Assembly (NCBI RefSeq): GCF_022899355.1
Contig: NZ_JALJCK010000017.1
Coordinates: 1-64,000, forward strand
Direction: 5' to 3'
DNA length: 64,000 nucleotides
Origin: Shinella yambaruensis
GTDB taxonomy: Bacteria > Pseudomonadota > Alphaproteobacteria > Rhizobiales > Rhizobiaceae
Notes under the pieces: model-generated
Databases searched by the model: none
The model's input: only the letters and a program-made list of their open reading frames with translations
Told to the model about the DNA's origin: nothing
Program-made: the position numbers and the translations under genes
Shown: in pieces, positions 17,722 to 27,100 of the stretch
Layout: each line of letters begins with the position of its first letter
Numbering within the stretch: the first letter of the stretch is position 1

Positions 17722-19611
17722 TCAATCCATGGCGTGGATGTCGCGGTCCTTCGTTTCCGGCAGGAAGAGAAGGCCGATGACCAGCGTGATGCCGGCGAAG
17801 ACGATTGGGTACCAGAGGCCGTAGTAGATATCGCCCTGGGCCGCGCTCATCGCGAAGGCCGTCGCCGGAAGCAGGCCGCCGAACCAGCCGTTGCCGATAT
17901 GGTAGGGCAGCGACATGCCGGTGTAGCGGATGCGGGTCGGGAAGAGCTCGACCAGGAGCGCGGCAATCGGGCCGTAGACCATCGTGACGTAGATCACGAG
18001 CACGGTCAGCACGGCGATGATCGTGATCCAGTTCACGCGCGCCGGGTCTGCCACCATGGTGAAGGCACCGCCCTTGTCGATCGTGTAGACCGCCATGTCG
18101 GTGACCCCGGCGGCTTCCTCGGCCGTCAGCAGCTTGGCCGTGACGAGGTCGACAGCCGGCATGGTCGCCTTCTCGCCGGCGCGGATGGCGGCGGCATCGA
18201 GGGCGAGTTCCGGGTTGCCTGCGACGAAGGCATCCAGCTTGGACTCCGGGACCTTGACCGCACCGCGGACCAGCGGATAACCGTTCGCCTGAAGGGCCAG
18301 GTTGGTTTCCTTCTGGAAGGCCGCGTCGAGCGTCTTGACCTGGTCGGCCGAAGCGATGGCATCGTAGCTCGAGATCGTCTTGTCGCCGATCTGGACCGTT
18401 GCGGCCGTGCCGGCAGCCGCCGTGGTGACGACGTCATAGGGCACCGAGTTGCGGGTCAGGAACGACGTCGCGATGTCGCACGAGGTGGTGAACTTCGCCG
18501 TGCCGGTCGGGTTGAACTGGAACTTGCAGTCGCCCGGAGCAGCGGTGACCGTTGCGCGGATCGTGTCCTGCGCCGTTGCCAGCGCCGGGTTGCCGGCCCA
18601 GGTCAGGGCCTTGAACAGCGGGAAGTAGGTCAGCATGGCGAGCACCAGGCCGGCCATGATGATCGGCTTGCGGCCGATCTTGTCCGACAGCCAGCCGAAG
18701 AAGACGAAGAAGCCGGTACCGATGAGCAGCGAGCAGGCGACCATGATGTTGGCCGACTGGCTCTCGACCTTGAGAACGCCCGTCAGGAAGAAGAGCGCAT
18801 AGAACTGGCCGGAATACCAGACGACGGCCTGGCCGACGACGGCGCCGAAGAGCGCGAGCAGCGCGATCTTGGCGTTGCGCCACTGACCGAAGGCTTCCGT
18901 CAGCGGTGCCTTGGAGCCCTTGCCTTCTTCCTTCATCTTCGCGAAGGCCGGCGATTCGTTCATCTTCAGACGGATCCAGACGGAAACGCCGAGGAGCACG
19001 ACCGACAGCAGGAACGGAATGCGCCAGCCCCATTCGGCGAAGGCTTCCTTGCCGACGATGAACTGCACCGCGAGGATGACGATCAGCGACAGGAACAGGC
19101 CGAGCGTCGCCGTCGTCTGGATCCACGAGGTGAAGTAACCGCGTCTGCCGTCCGGAGCGTGCTCGGCCACGTAGGTCGCGGCACCGCCATATTCCCCGCC
19201 GAGCGCCAGACCCTGCAGCATGCGCAGGATGATCAGGATGATCGGCGCGGCGATGCCGATGGTGGCGGCACCGGGCAGGAGGCCCACGACGAAGGTCGAG
19301 ACGCCCATGATGAGAATGGTGATAAGGAAGGTGTACTTGCGGCCGACGAGGTCGCCGAGGCGGCCGAACACCAGCGCGCCGAACGGACGCACAAGGAAGC
19401 CGGCGGCGAAGGCGAGCAGCGCGAAGATGTTGCGCGTCGTCTCGGGATACTGGCTGAAGAAGGTGGCGCCGATATAGATCGCCAGCGAGCCGTAAAGATA
19501 GAAGTCGTACCATTCGAAAACGGTGCCGAGCGAAGAGGCGAAGATCACCTTCTTCTGCTCGCCCGTCATGGGCGCGGCCTTGGCGTTGCCCACCGTCGAA
19601 ACATTTGCCAT
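17722..19611 (-). CDS. MFS transporter (metabolite:H+ symporter type) with a large periplasmic loop
   Basis: A 629-residue major facilitator protein. The N half shows the MHS-group marks FEWYDFYLYG, RPFGALVFGRLGDLVGRKYT and LQGLALGGEYGGAATYVAEH; the C half has GWLSDKIGRKPII and ELFPTRIRYTGMSLPYHIGNG. Family members carry dicarboxylates, betaine, proline or similar metabolites; the substrate is not evident. The usual length is 430-550. The extra is a hydrophilic stretch of about 185 residues between helices 9 and 10 (nucleotides 18040-18591), predicted to face the periplasm, with two cysteines 16 residues apart. The start at 19611 is decided by GGAGG 8 bases upstream. Confidence 0.93.
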   Translation of the reverse strand: MANVSTVGNAKAAPMTGEQKKVIFASSLGTVFEWYDFYLYGSLAIYIGATFFSQYPETTRNIFALLAFAAGFLVRPFGALVFGRLGDLVGRKYTFLITILIMGVSTFVVGLLPGAATIGIAAPIILIILRMLQGLALGGEYGGAATYVAEHAPDGRRGYFTSWIQTTATLGLFLSLIVILAVQFIVGKEAFAEWGWRIPFLLSVVLLGVSVWIRLKMNESPAFAKMKEEGKGSKAPLTEAFGQWRNAKIALLALFGAVVGQAVVWYSGQFYALFFLTGVLKVESQSANIMVACSLLIGTGFFVFFGWLSDKIGRKPIIMAGLVLAMLTYFPLFKALTWAGNPALATAQDTIRATVTAAPGDCKFQFNPTGTAKFTTSCDIATSFLTRNSVPYDVVTTAAAGTAATVQIGDKTISSYDAIASADQVKTLDAAFQKETNLALQANGYPLVRGAVKVPESKLDAFVAGNPELALDAAAIRAGEKATMPAVDLVTAKLLTAEEAAGVTDMAVYTIDKGGAFTMVADPARVNWITIIAVLTVLVIYVTMVYGPIAALLVELFPTRIRYTGMSLPYHIGNGWFGGLLPATAFAMSAAQGDIYYGLWYPIVFAGITLVIGLLFLPETKDRDIHAMD

Positions 19612-19812
19612 TTCATTGTCCTCCACGAAAACGGCGTATCGGGGCAGCCCATGACAGTCCGGAGTTTCTCCCTAAAAACGCCGGACGGGGTGCGCCTGAT
19701 GAAAGGATGGCAGAAAACGCCTTGCCGCATCAGCGCTGCTTTGGGCTTATGACTTTCGGCGTAAGACTTAAGTCGAGGGCCTTGGCGAAATCCCGGATCG
19801 TTCACGCAAGGC

Positions 19813-19840
19813 TTGACTCTTCGGCAGATGAGCGTATGCA
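19813..19840 (+). promoter_or_regulatory. Promoter of the asd leader transcript
   Basis: TTGACT (19813-19818), 16-bp spacer, TATGCA (19835-19840). It would start RNA at about 19847, just before the ribosome-binding site of the leader peptide. The 19612-19812 stretch before it is the shared upstream region of the MFS gene and holds a TCCGG...CCGGA repeat but no recognised gene. Confidence 0.55.
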
Positions 19841-19862
19841 GCACGCACGCAAAGGAACCGCC

Positions 19863-19982
19863 ATGTACCGCTATGGTCTCGCCATCGCCCGCATGATCGC
19901 TCCGGCCTTCAACGCCGGACGGGTTCGTCGTTGCGTATCGATTTCCAAAACAATGGCCAAAACGACGACGAAAACCGTCTGA
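19863..19982 (+). CDS. Candidate asd leader peptide, rich in Thr, Lys and Met
   Basis: A 39-codon frame with AAAGGA at 19851-19856, 6 bases before the ATG. It begins MYRYGLAIARMIAPAF and ends KTMAKTTTKTV. In these last 11 codons, 5 are Thr, 3 Lys and 1 Met: nine of eleven name end products of the pathway that runs through aspartate semialdehyde. The frame ends 111 bases before asd and is followed by competing hairpins. This is how transcription-attenuation leader peptides look (compare the E. coli thr leader). The codon content and the hairpins are seen; regulation is inference. Confidence 0.6.
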   Translation: MYRYGLAIARMIAPAFNAGRVRRCVSISKTMAKTTTKTV

Positions 19983-20003
19983 CGTCTCTGGCCACCGCTC
20001 TCT

Positions 20004-20065
20004 CCCCGGTACGGCCGGGGACCGAAACCCGCGCATGGCCGGCGGGTTTCACCTCCTGAACCCGC
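20004..20065 (+). promoter_or_regulatory. Competing hairpins between leader peptide and asd (candidate attenuator)
   Basis: Hairpin A: CCCCGG (20004-20009) / CCGGGG (20015-20020). Hairpin B: GAAACCCGC (20024-20032) / GCGGGTTTC (20042-20050), 9 bp. Alternative hairpin C: GCGGGTT (20042-20048) / AACCCGC (20059-20065), 7 bp. B and C share one strand and exclude each other, as in antiterminator/terminator switches. No T run follows, so control could be at translation start or by Rho instead of intrinsic termination. Confidence 0.5.
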
Positions 20066-20093
20066 GGAGAGACAGAGAAAGAGAGCTTTAGAC

Positions 20094-21128
20094 ATGGGTT
20101 TCAAGATCGCAGTCGCCGGCGCGACCGGCAATGTCGGCCGCGAAATGCTGAACATCCTTTCCGAGCGCGGCTTCCCGGCTGACGAAGTCGTGGCGCTGGC
20201 CTCCAGCCGCTCGATCGGCACCGAGGTCTCCTTCGGCGACAAGACGCTGAAGGTGCAGAACCTCGAGAACTACGATTTCTCCGACACGGACATCTGCCTG
20301 ATGTCGGCCGGCGGCACGGTTTCCCAGAAGTTCTCGCCGAAGATCGGCGCGCAGGGCTGCGTCGTCATCGACAATTCCTCCGCCTGGCGCTACGACGCCG
20401 ACGTGCCGCTGATCGTTCCGGAAGTGAACCCCGACGCCGTCGCCCAGTTCACCCGCAAGAACATCATCGCCAACCCCAATTGCTCGACCGCCCAGCTCGT
20501 CGTGGCGCTGAAGCCGCTGCATGACCGCGCGACGATCAAGCGCGTCGTCGTCTCGACCTACCAGTCCGTCTCCGGCGCCGGCAAGGACGGCATGGACGAG
20601 CTCTTCAACCAGACCCGCGCCGTCTTCGTCGCCGATCCGGTCGAATCGAAGAAGTTCACCAAGCGCATCGCCTTCAACGTCATCCCGCACATCGACGTGT
20701 TCATGGAGGACGGCTACACGAAGGAAGAGTGGAAGGTGCTCGCCGAGACCAAGAAGATGCTCGACCCGAAGATCAAGGTGACCTGCACGGCGGTGCGCGT
20801 GCCCGTCTTCATCGGCCATTCCGAATCGGTCAACATCGAGTTCGAGAAGGAGATCACCGCGGACGAGGCGCGCGACATCCTGCGCGAAGCGCCGGGTTGC
20901 CAGGTCATCGACAAGCACGAGAACGGCGGCTACATCACCCCGTACGAATCGGCCGGTGAAGACGCCACCTACATCTCGCGCATCCGCGAGGACGCCACGG
21001 TCGAGAACGGCCTCAACATGTGGGTCGTCTCCGACAACCTGCGCAAGGGTGCCGCCCTCAACGCCATCCAGATCGCCGAGCTGCTCGTCAACCGCGGCCT
21101 GATCAAGGCGAAGAAGCAGGCCGCCTGA
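20094..21128 (+). CDS. asd: Aspartate-semialdehyde dehydrogenase
   Basis: Reduces aspartyl phosphate to aspartate semialdehyde with NADPH, the branch point to lysine/diaminopimelate, threonine, isoleucine and methionine. The protein is 344 residues. It has the NADP-binding GATGNVGREML motif, catalytic Cys130 in NPNCSTAQLV, VVSTYQSVSGAG, and catalytic His242 in FIGHSESVN. The product is also needed for peptidoglycan, so the gene is normally essential. It is preceded by a promoter, a Thr/Lys/Met-rich leader peptide and alternative hairpins, and followed by a strong stem-loop. Confidence 0.98.
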   Translation: MGFKIAVAGATGNVGREMLNILSERGFPADEVVALASSRSIGTEVSFGDKTLKVQNLENYDFSDTDICLMSAGGTVSQKFSPKIGAQGCVVIDNSSAWRYDADVPLIVPEVNPDAVAQFTRKNIIANPNCSTAQLVVALKPLHDRATIKRVVVSTYQSVSGAGKDGMDELFNQTRAVFVADPVESKKFTKRIAFNVIPHIDVFMEDGYTKEEWKVLAETKKMLDPKIKVTCTAVRVPVFIGHSESVNIEFEKEITADEARDILREAPGCQVIDKHENGGYITPYESAGEDATYISRIREDATVENGLNMWVVSDNLRKGAALNAIQIAELLVNRGLIKAKKQAA

Positions 21129-21209
21129 CCGGGCAGGCGCCACGGAAAGACGGAACGCTTTCTGCCTTTTGGAAAAATTGGCAACGCTCCGTTAATCGAC
21201 TTTAAATAA

Positions 21210-21246
21210 AAGTCCCGGTTGTTCCGTCTGAGGACAATCGGGACTT
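21210..21246 (+). terminator. Stem-loop after asd
   Basis: AAGTCCCGGTTGTTCC (21210-21225) pairs with GGACAATCGGGACTT (21232-21246) with one bulge and one G-T pair. A-rich sequence precedes it. It is about 80 bases after the asd stop. Confidence 0.6.
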
Positions 21247-21359
21247 CGCTTTGAGGCGGTCCCGGCGGCATCGCCGGAACGGTTCACGGCAAGGTGCGGT
21301 GACAGGAACAGGGGAGCATGGCATGCTCCCGCAGAATTGACGAGATCACGGGGTTTTTC

Positions 21360-22181
21360 ATGGGCATGACAAAGAGCGTGGCCAAGGTGCTGGCCGCAAT
21401 GATCGCCACGGCAGCGGTGCCGGCGGCGGCAGAGGCAGCAAAATGCGGCAATGATGCAAGCGGGTTTCCGGCCTGGGTGGAAGCCTTCAAGGACGAGGCG
21501 GCCGGACGCGGCATCAGCCGCTCGACGATCGACAAGGCCTTCGCCAATGTCAGCTATGCCCGCGCCACGATTCGCGCCGACCGCGGCCAGAAGAGCTTCA
21601 AGCTCTCGCTCGAGCAGTTCATGCAGAAGCGCGGCGGCCAGGCGATCATCCGCCGCGGCAAGAGCCTGAAGAAGCAGAACGCCGCGCTCTTCCAGCGCAT
21701 CGAGGCGCGCTACGGCGTGCCGGCCGGTCCGCTGCTCGCCATCTGGGGCATGGAAACCGGCTTCGGCGGCTTCCTCGGCAAGGAACACACGATCTCGGCC
21801 GTCGCGACACTCGCCTATGACTGCCGCCGTTCCGAATATTTCACGAACCAGCTCTACGCCACGCTGCAGCTCGTGCAGAAGGGCATCCTGTCGACCTCGG
21901 CCCGCGGCGCGGCGCATGGCGAAATCGGCCAGACGCAGTTCCTGCCGGCCAACGTGCTGAAATACGGCGTCGACGGCGACGGCAACGGCCGCATCGACCT
22001 TGTCGGCTCCAAGGCCGACGCGCTCGCCTCCACGGCGAACTTCCTGCGCGGCCACGGCTGGAGCGCCGGCGGCGGCTACCAGCCGGGCCAGGGCAATTTC
22101 GGCGCATTGCAGGGCTGGAACGCGGCCAGCGTCTACCAGCGCGCAATCGCCATCATCGGCGCGGAAATCGACGGCGAATAA
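21360..22181 (+). CDS. Lytic murein transglycosylase (MltB-like)
   Basis: A 273-residue secreted protein that should cleave peptidoglycan glycan strands to 1,6-anhydro ends. It has a signal peptide (MTKSVAKVLAAMIATAAVP, cleaved near AEA-A) and an SLT-type catalytic domain with Glu132 in GMETGFGG, plus GEIGQTQFLPANVLKYGVD and the metal-like DGDGNGRIDL segment. No lipobox, so it is periplasmic rather than lipid-anchored. The ATG at 21360 is the first giving a clean signal peptide; 21366 is also possible. Confidence 0.92.
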   Translation: MGMTKSVAKVLAAMIATAAVPAAAEAAKCGNDASGFPAWVEAFKDEAAGRGISRSTIDKAFANVSYARATIRADRGQKSFKLSLEQFMQKRGGQAIIRRGKSLKKQNAALFQRIEARYGVPAGPLLAIWGMETGFGGFLGKEHTISAVATLAYDCRRSEYFTNQLYATLQLVQKGILSTSARGAAHGEIGQTQFLPANVLKYGVDGDGNGRIDLVGSKADALASTANFLRGHGWSAGGGYQPGQGNFGALQGWNAASVYQRAIAIIGAEIDGE

Positions 22182-22262
22182 ACGCAGCGAACCGTCCCTC
22201 GCCAGGCCCCGGCAAGCCGGGTGACGTCGGGGACGGGCGGCATTGCCGGTCGTGACGACATG

Positions 22263-22293
22263 AACCCGGCCGGGCGACCGCGCCGGGTTTTCC
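22263..22293. terminator. Terminator between the transglycosylase and carbonic anhydrase genes
   Basis: AACCCGGC (22263-22270) / GCCGGGTT (22282-22289) with an 11-base loop, followed by TTTCC on the plus strand. It lies between convergent genes and overlaps the region right next to the carbonic anhydrase stop. Confidence 0.7.
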
Positions 22294-22294
22294 G

Positions 22295-22936
22295 TTACGC
22301 GCCGGGGCGCTGGAAATCGCCGCTCTTGGCGTCCATGATCCACAATTCGCCGGTCGAGATGTCGAACCAGGCGCCATGGAGCTGGAGACGGCCGCGCTCT
22401 TCCAGGATGCGCACGCAGGGGAAGGTGCGCAGGTTGGCGATGGAATTGCGGATCGAGACGCGCTCCAGTGCGCGTTGGCGCTCGCCCTGCGTCAGGATTT
22501 CGGCGCCCTGGATCTGTTCGGCGACCGGCTTGAGCATGCCCATCCACTTGCCGATGAAATCGCCGGGCGACAGCGGCTCGGCATCCGGGTCGAGCGCGGC
22601 GGAAATGCCCCCGCAGCGGCCATGGCCCATCACCACGATATCGCTGACCTTCAGCGACTGCACGGCGAATTCGAGCGCCGCCGAGGTCGCATGGAAATTG
22701 CTGTCCGGCTCGTAGGGCGGCACGAGGTTCGCGACGTTGCGCACGACGAAGAGCTCGCCCGGCCCGCTGTCGAAAATCGTCTCCGGCGCGGCACGGGAGT
22801 CGCAACAGGCGATCACCAGCGTCTTCGGTTTCTGCCCGGTCTCGGCCAGGGCCTTGTAGCGCGCCGACTGCTCGACATAGCGGCCGGACATGAAGTTGCG
22901 GTAGCCATTCAGAAGACGATCGGGAAAGCGGTTCAT
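22295..22936 (-). CDS. Beta-class carbonic anhydrase
   Basis: Interconverts CO2 and bicarbonate with zinc. The 213-residue protein has the zinc ligands Cys45 (in ACCDSR), His105 and Cys108 (in GHGRCGG), and the Asp46-Arg48 dyad of beta-carbonic anhydrases. VVRNVANLVPPYE and SAALEFAVQSLKVSDIVVMG are typical. The ATG at 22936 (MNRFPDRLLNGYRNF) is chosen on family length. An ATG at 23017 would add 27 residues; neither has a strong ribosome-binding site. It likely supplies bicarbonate for carboxylases. Confidence 0.94.
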   Translation of the reverse strand: MNRFPDRLLNGYRNFMSGRYVEQSARYKALAETGQKPKTLVIACCDSRAAPETIFDSGPGELFVVRNVANLVPPYEPDSNFHATSAALEFAVQSLKVSDIVVMGHGRCGGISAALDPDAEPLSPGDFIGKWMGMLKPVAEQIQGAEILTQGERQRALERVSIRNSIANLRTFPCVRILEERGRLQLHGAWFDISTGELWIMDAKSGDFQRPGA

Positions 22937-23034
22937 GGTGTCAAAGTACCCCCGGGTGCGAGCGATCTGCTGGATGAGGCCCCATCCGGCTTCCGCATAA
23001 ACCACTCTGCAAGGCATGGCGCAAGGCCGGATCG

Positions 23035-23910
23035 TCAAGAACGCCGCGGCTGCGCCGGATGCACGAGACGGCGCATGTGCACCATGGCCATGGGCGTGGA
23101 GATGCTGGACGCATCCTGTTCCAGCGTCAATTCGTCGGCGCCGCGCTTGGCGGTGCGCGCGACGATCTCGAAGACGCTGGCGGTGGCCATCATCAAGGCA
23201 CGTTCCTCCGGCAGGCCCTCCATCAGCCGCGACAGGAAGATGGCGGCCAATAGGTCCCCGGTGCCATTCGGCGGGTTCGGCACGAGCCGGTGTTCCGCCA
23301 GCAGCGCATGGCGTCCGGAGAGATAGAGATTGCCGGTGCTTCCCGTCATCAGCGCCAGCGAGGAGGTGACGAGCATGCGGGAAGGCCCGAGCGACAGCGC
23401 CGCCTCCATGATCGCCGCATTGGTCTCGAGCGGCGCGCCGGCAAGCCAGGCAAGCTCGAACCGGTTGGGCGTGGCGATGGAAGCAAGCGGGATCAACGCG
23501 TCGCGGATCGCCGCCGCCGTCTCCTCCGGCACGTAGAGGCCGCGATCGTCGCCGCAGACCGGATCGCACATATAAAGCAGGTCGGGATTTTCCGCCCGCA
23601 GGGCCGTGACGAGCCGCGCCACCGAATGCGCCTGCGCCGCGCTGCCGAGATAGCCGGAAAGCACCGCCTTGACCTCGCCCCGCCAGGTCGCGCGGATGAG
23701 ATCGGAGATCATCGCGTCGAAATCGTCCGCCGAGATCGCCACGCGGGTCGAGCGCCCGCGACCGGGATGCCAGGGCAGGATGACCGTCGGCAGCGCCCAG
23801 ACCGGATGGCCGAGCGTTTCGAGCGCGAAGACGGCGGCGCGGTTGCCCACCGTGCCGCGCACCACATGGCTCGAAATCACGATGACCGCGCCCTTGTCGC
23901 TCTCGTTCAT
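23035..23910 (-). CDS. pdxY: Pyridoxal kinase
   Basis: Phosphorylates pyridoxal (vitamin B6 salvage) with ATP. The 291-residue protein is of the ribokinase-like PdxK/PdxY type: VIVISSHVVRGTVGNRAAVFALE near the N-terminus, the TVILPWHPGRG and VLSGYLGSAAQ segments, YMCDPVCGDD, TPNRFELAWL, and the catalytic NGTGDLLAAIFL motif with its Asp. The start MNESDKG at 23910 has AGGGGAG upstream; an upstream in-frame ATG to 24063 is rejected as it would run through the promoter region of the next gene. Confidence 0.93.
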   Translation of the reverse strand: MNESDKGAVIVISSHVVRGTVGNRAAVFALETLGHPVWALPTVILPWHPGRGRSTRVAISADDFDAMISDLIRATWRGEVKAVLSGYLGSAAQAHSVARLVTALRAENPDLLYMCDPVCGDDRGLYVPEETAAAIRDALIPLASIATPNRFELAWLAGAPLETNAAIMEAALSLGPSRMLVTSSLALMTGSTGNLYLSGRHALLAEHRLVPNPPNGTGDLLAAIFLSRLMEGLPEERALMMATASVFEIVARTAKRGADELTLEQDASSISTPMAMVHMRRLVHPAQPRRS

Positions 23911-24186
23911 AACCGGCTCCCCTGGTTCCGGCGAAGTGATGACAAGGGGGTCATTTCCTGTCAACGCCCGCCCCTTTTCCGGCCACCGGCCGAAAAGCGG
24001 AAAAATGCCGCCGCAGCCGGTTTTGGGCTGCTTTTCGACGAAAAAACATGAATTTCGCAACAAAACGACAGCAAAACTGACCTATCTCGGACAAAATCGA
24101 TTGAATTTTCTCGCAAATGCACAAATTCCGTCGCGCGTATTTTTTCTTCTGCTAACGTCCGGCCATCGGATTCGAGGGAGAATTCC
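23911..24186. other. Divergent promoter region of pdxY and NAD-GDH
   Basis: A 276-base spacer. The half near the GDH gene (about 24035-24165) is clearly richer in A and T than its surroundings, with AAAAAAC, CAAAACGAC and TATTTTTTC tracts. I could not settle a single -35/-10 pair. No repeat or RNA gene seen. Confidence 0.5.
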
Positions 24187-27100
24187 ATGGGTGCCAGGAC
24201 CAACGTGAAACGAGAAAAACACATCGAGGCCGCAAAGGCCGCAGCCGCAGCCCTCGGCGCGAAGACGCTGAACCCGGACATCCTCTTCGGGCGGGCCAGC
24301 AAGGACGATATCGAGCACTATACCGGCGAGATGCTGGCCGTTGCCGCCGCCCATGCCATGGCCGAAATCGAGGCCTGGGACGGTACCGGGCCCCGCGTCA
24401 CGGTCACCACGCTTGCGGACGTGCGCCCGCAGGGCGAGCCCGTCTCCGTACTCTCCGTCACGGACCGCAACCAGCCGTTCCTTTACGATTCGGTGATGGG
24501 CGAGGTAACGAGCACCCATCGCGACATCCATCTGGCGATCCACCCGATCCTCGTCGTGGCACCCGGCGAAACGCCGAAGCTTTTCTCGCCGGACGAAGAC
24601 AGCGATCCGGCCCAGCGGGTCAGCCATATCGAGATCCACCTTTCCGAGCTCGCGCCGAACGAAGCCGCCGCGCTCGCCGAGCGGATCGGAACCGTGCTCG
24701 ACCAGGTCCACCTCGCCGTCGACGACTGGCCTTCCATGCTGGAAAAGCTCGATAGCACCATGGCCGACATGGAGCGCTACGCCAAGGAAAAGCCGGGTAA
24801 GGAAGAGGCGCTCGCCTTCCTCGACTGGCTGCGCGGCAACAACTTCACCTTCCTTGGCATGCGCGAATACAGCTATTCCGGCAAGGGCGAGGCGGCCACC
24901 GTCGAACGGGGTGGCGAAGGCCTCGGCATCCTGTCCGATCCGGACGTGCGCGTGCTGCGCCTCGGCAAGGACGCTGTGACGACGACGCCGGAGATCCTCG
25001 AATTCCTCGAAGGTCCGGATTTCCTGATCGTCACCAAGGCCAATGTGAAGTCGCTCGTGCATCGCCGGGCCTATATGGACTATGTCGGCCTCAAGCGCTT
25101 CAACGAGAAGGGCAAGGTAATCGGGGAGCTGCGCATCGTCGGCCTCTTCACCTCGACGGCCTACACCCACGCCGCCGGCCAGATTCCGCTGCTGCGCTCC
25201 AAGGTGGCCGCGGTCATCGAGCATTTCGGCTACGACCCGAAGAGCCATTCCGGCAAGATGCTGATCAACACGCTGGAATCCTACCCGCGCGACGACCTCT
25301 TCCAGATCGACACCGGCCTGCTCGCCACCTTCTGCGAACAGATCAACGAACTTTCCGACCGGCCGCGCATCCGCGTGCTGCCGCGTATCGACCGCTTCGA
25401 CCGCTTCGTCTCGGTCATCGTCTACGTGCCGCGCGAACAGTACGATTCCGACGTGCGCGAAAAGATCGGCAACTATCTGAAGTCGGCTTACGATGGCCGC
25501 GTCTCGGCCTATTATCCGGCGTTCCCGGAAGGCGGCCTTGCCCGCGTGCACTTCATCATCGGCCGCTCCGGCGGCAAGACGCCACGCCTTCCGCAGCAAA
25601 AGCTCGAGCAGGCGGTGCGCGAGATCGCAACCCGCTGGACCGACCGCTTCGAAGCGCTCTCCGATGCGGACGGCGTGCGGCTGGTCACCGACCGCGGCTA
25701 CCAGGAGGATTTCACGCCCGCCGAAGCCCATGCGGACCTTGCCCTGATCACCACGGCGACGCCCGAGAACCCGATCAGCATCGCCTTCTACCGCAAGGCT
25801 TGGCATACGGACCTCGCCACCGTCGAATTGAAGATCTTCCATGCCGGCGAGCCCGTTTCGCTGTCGCGGCGCGTGCCTCTGCTGGAAAACCTCGGCTTCA
25901 ACGTCATCAGCGAGCAGACGCACGACCTGACGCTCGCCAGCCTCGACGGCGGCGAGCGCCGCGTCATCCTGCATGACATGGAGCTGCGGCATCGCGACGG
26001 CATCGAGATCAACCTCGCCAAGCTGAGCCCGATGCTGGAGGAAGCGTTCCTCGCGGCCTGGCACGGCGAGGTGGACGACGACGCCCTGAACCGCCTCATC
26101 CTCACCGGCGGCCTTTCCGCCCGCGAAATCATGGCGCTGCGCACCTATTCGCGCTACCTGCGCCAGACGGGCATCGCCTATTCGCAGGGCTATATCGCCG
26201 ATACGCTCAACAAGTACCCGACGATCGCCGCCGACCTCTTCCGCCTGTTCGAGACCCGTCTCGACCCGAAGCTTTCCGAGCGCCAGCGCGAGAAGAAATC
26301 CGCGGATGTGGCGGCGGCGATCGAGGACGCGCTAGCGAACGTGCCGAGCCTCGACGAGGACCGCATCCTGCGCCGCTACGTCAACGCCATCCAGGCCACG
26401 TTGCGCACCAACTATTTCCAGCGCGACGCGGACGGAAAGCCGCGCAAAACGCTGGCCATCAAGCTCGACCCGAAGGCCCTCGACGGCCTGCCGGAACCGC
26501 GCCCCTTCCGCGAGATCTTCGTCTACGGCGCCGAGGTCGAGGGCGTGCACCTGCGCTTCGGCAAGGTCGCCCGCGGCGGCCTGCGCTGGTCCGACCGCGC
26601 GCAGGACTACCGCACGGAAGTGCTCGGCCTCGTCAAGGCACAGCAGGTCAAGAACTCGGTCATCGTGCCGGTCGGCGCCAAGGGCGGCTTCTATCCGAAG
26701 CAGCTTCCCGCCGGCGGCAGCCGCGACGCCGTCTTCAAGGCCGGCACCGAGGCCTACAAGACCTATATCCGCACGCTGCTCTCCGTCACCGACAACATCG
26801 TCGGCCAGGACGTCGTGCCGCCGGCCGATACGGTGCGGCTCGATGGGGACGACCCCTATTTCGTCGTCGCCGCCGACAAGGGCACCGCGACCTTCTCCGA
26901 CACGGCGAACGGCCTGGCGCAGGAAGCCGGCTTCTGGCTCGACGACGCCTTTGCCTCCGGCGGCTCGGCCGGCTACGACCACAAGAAGATGGGGATTACC
27001 GCCCGCGGCGCCTGGGAAACCGTCAAGCGCCATTTCCGCGAGATGAACATCGACATCCAGAAGACACCGTTCACCGTCGCCGGCGTCGGCGACATGTCGG

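Noticed and set aside
17734-19752. Plus-strand open frame of 672 codons opposite the MFS gene
   Set aside because: Charged, unstructured composition typical of antisense shadows in GC-rich DNA; the MFS protein shows clear helices and motifs.
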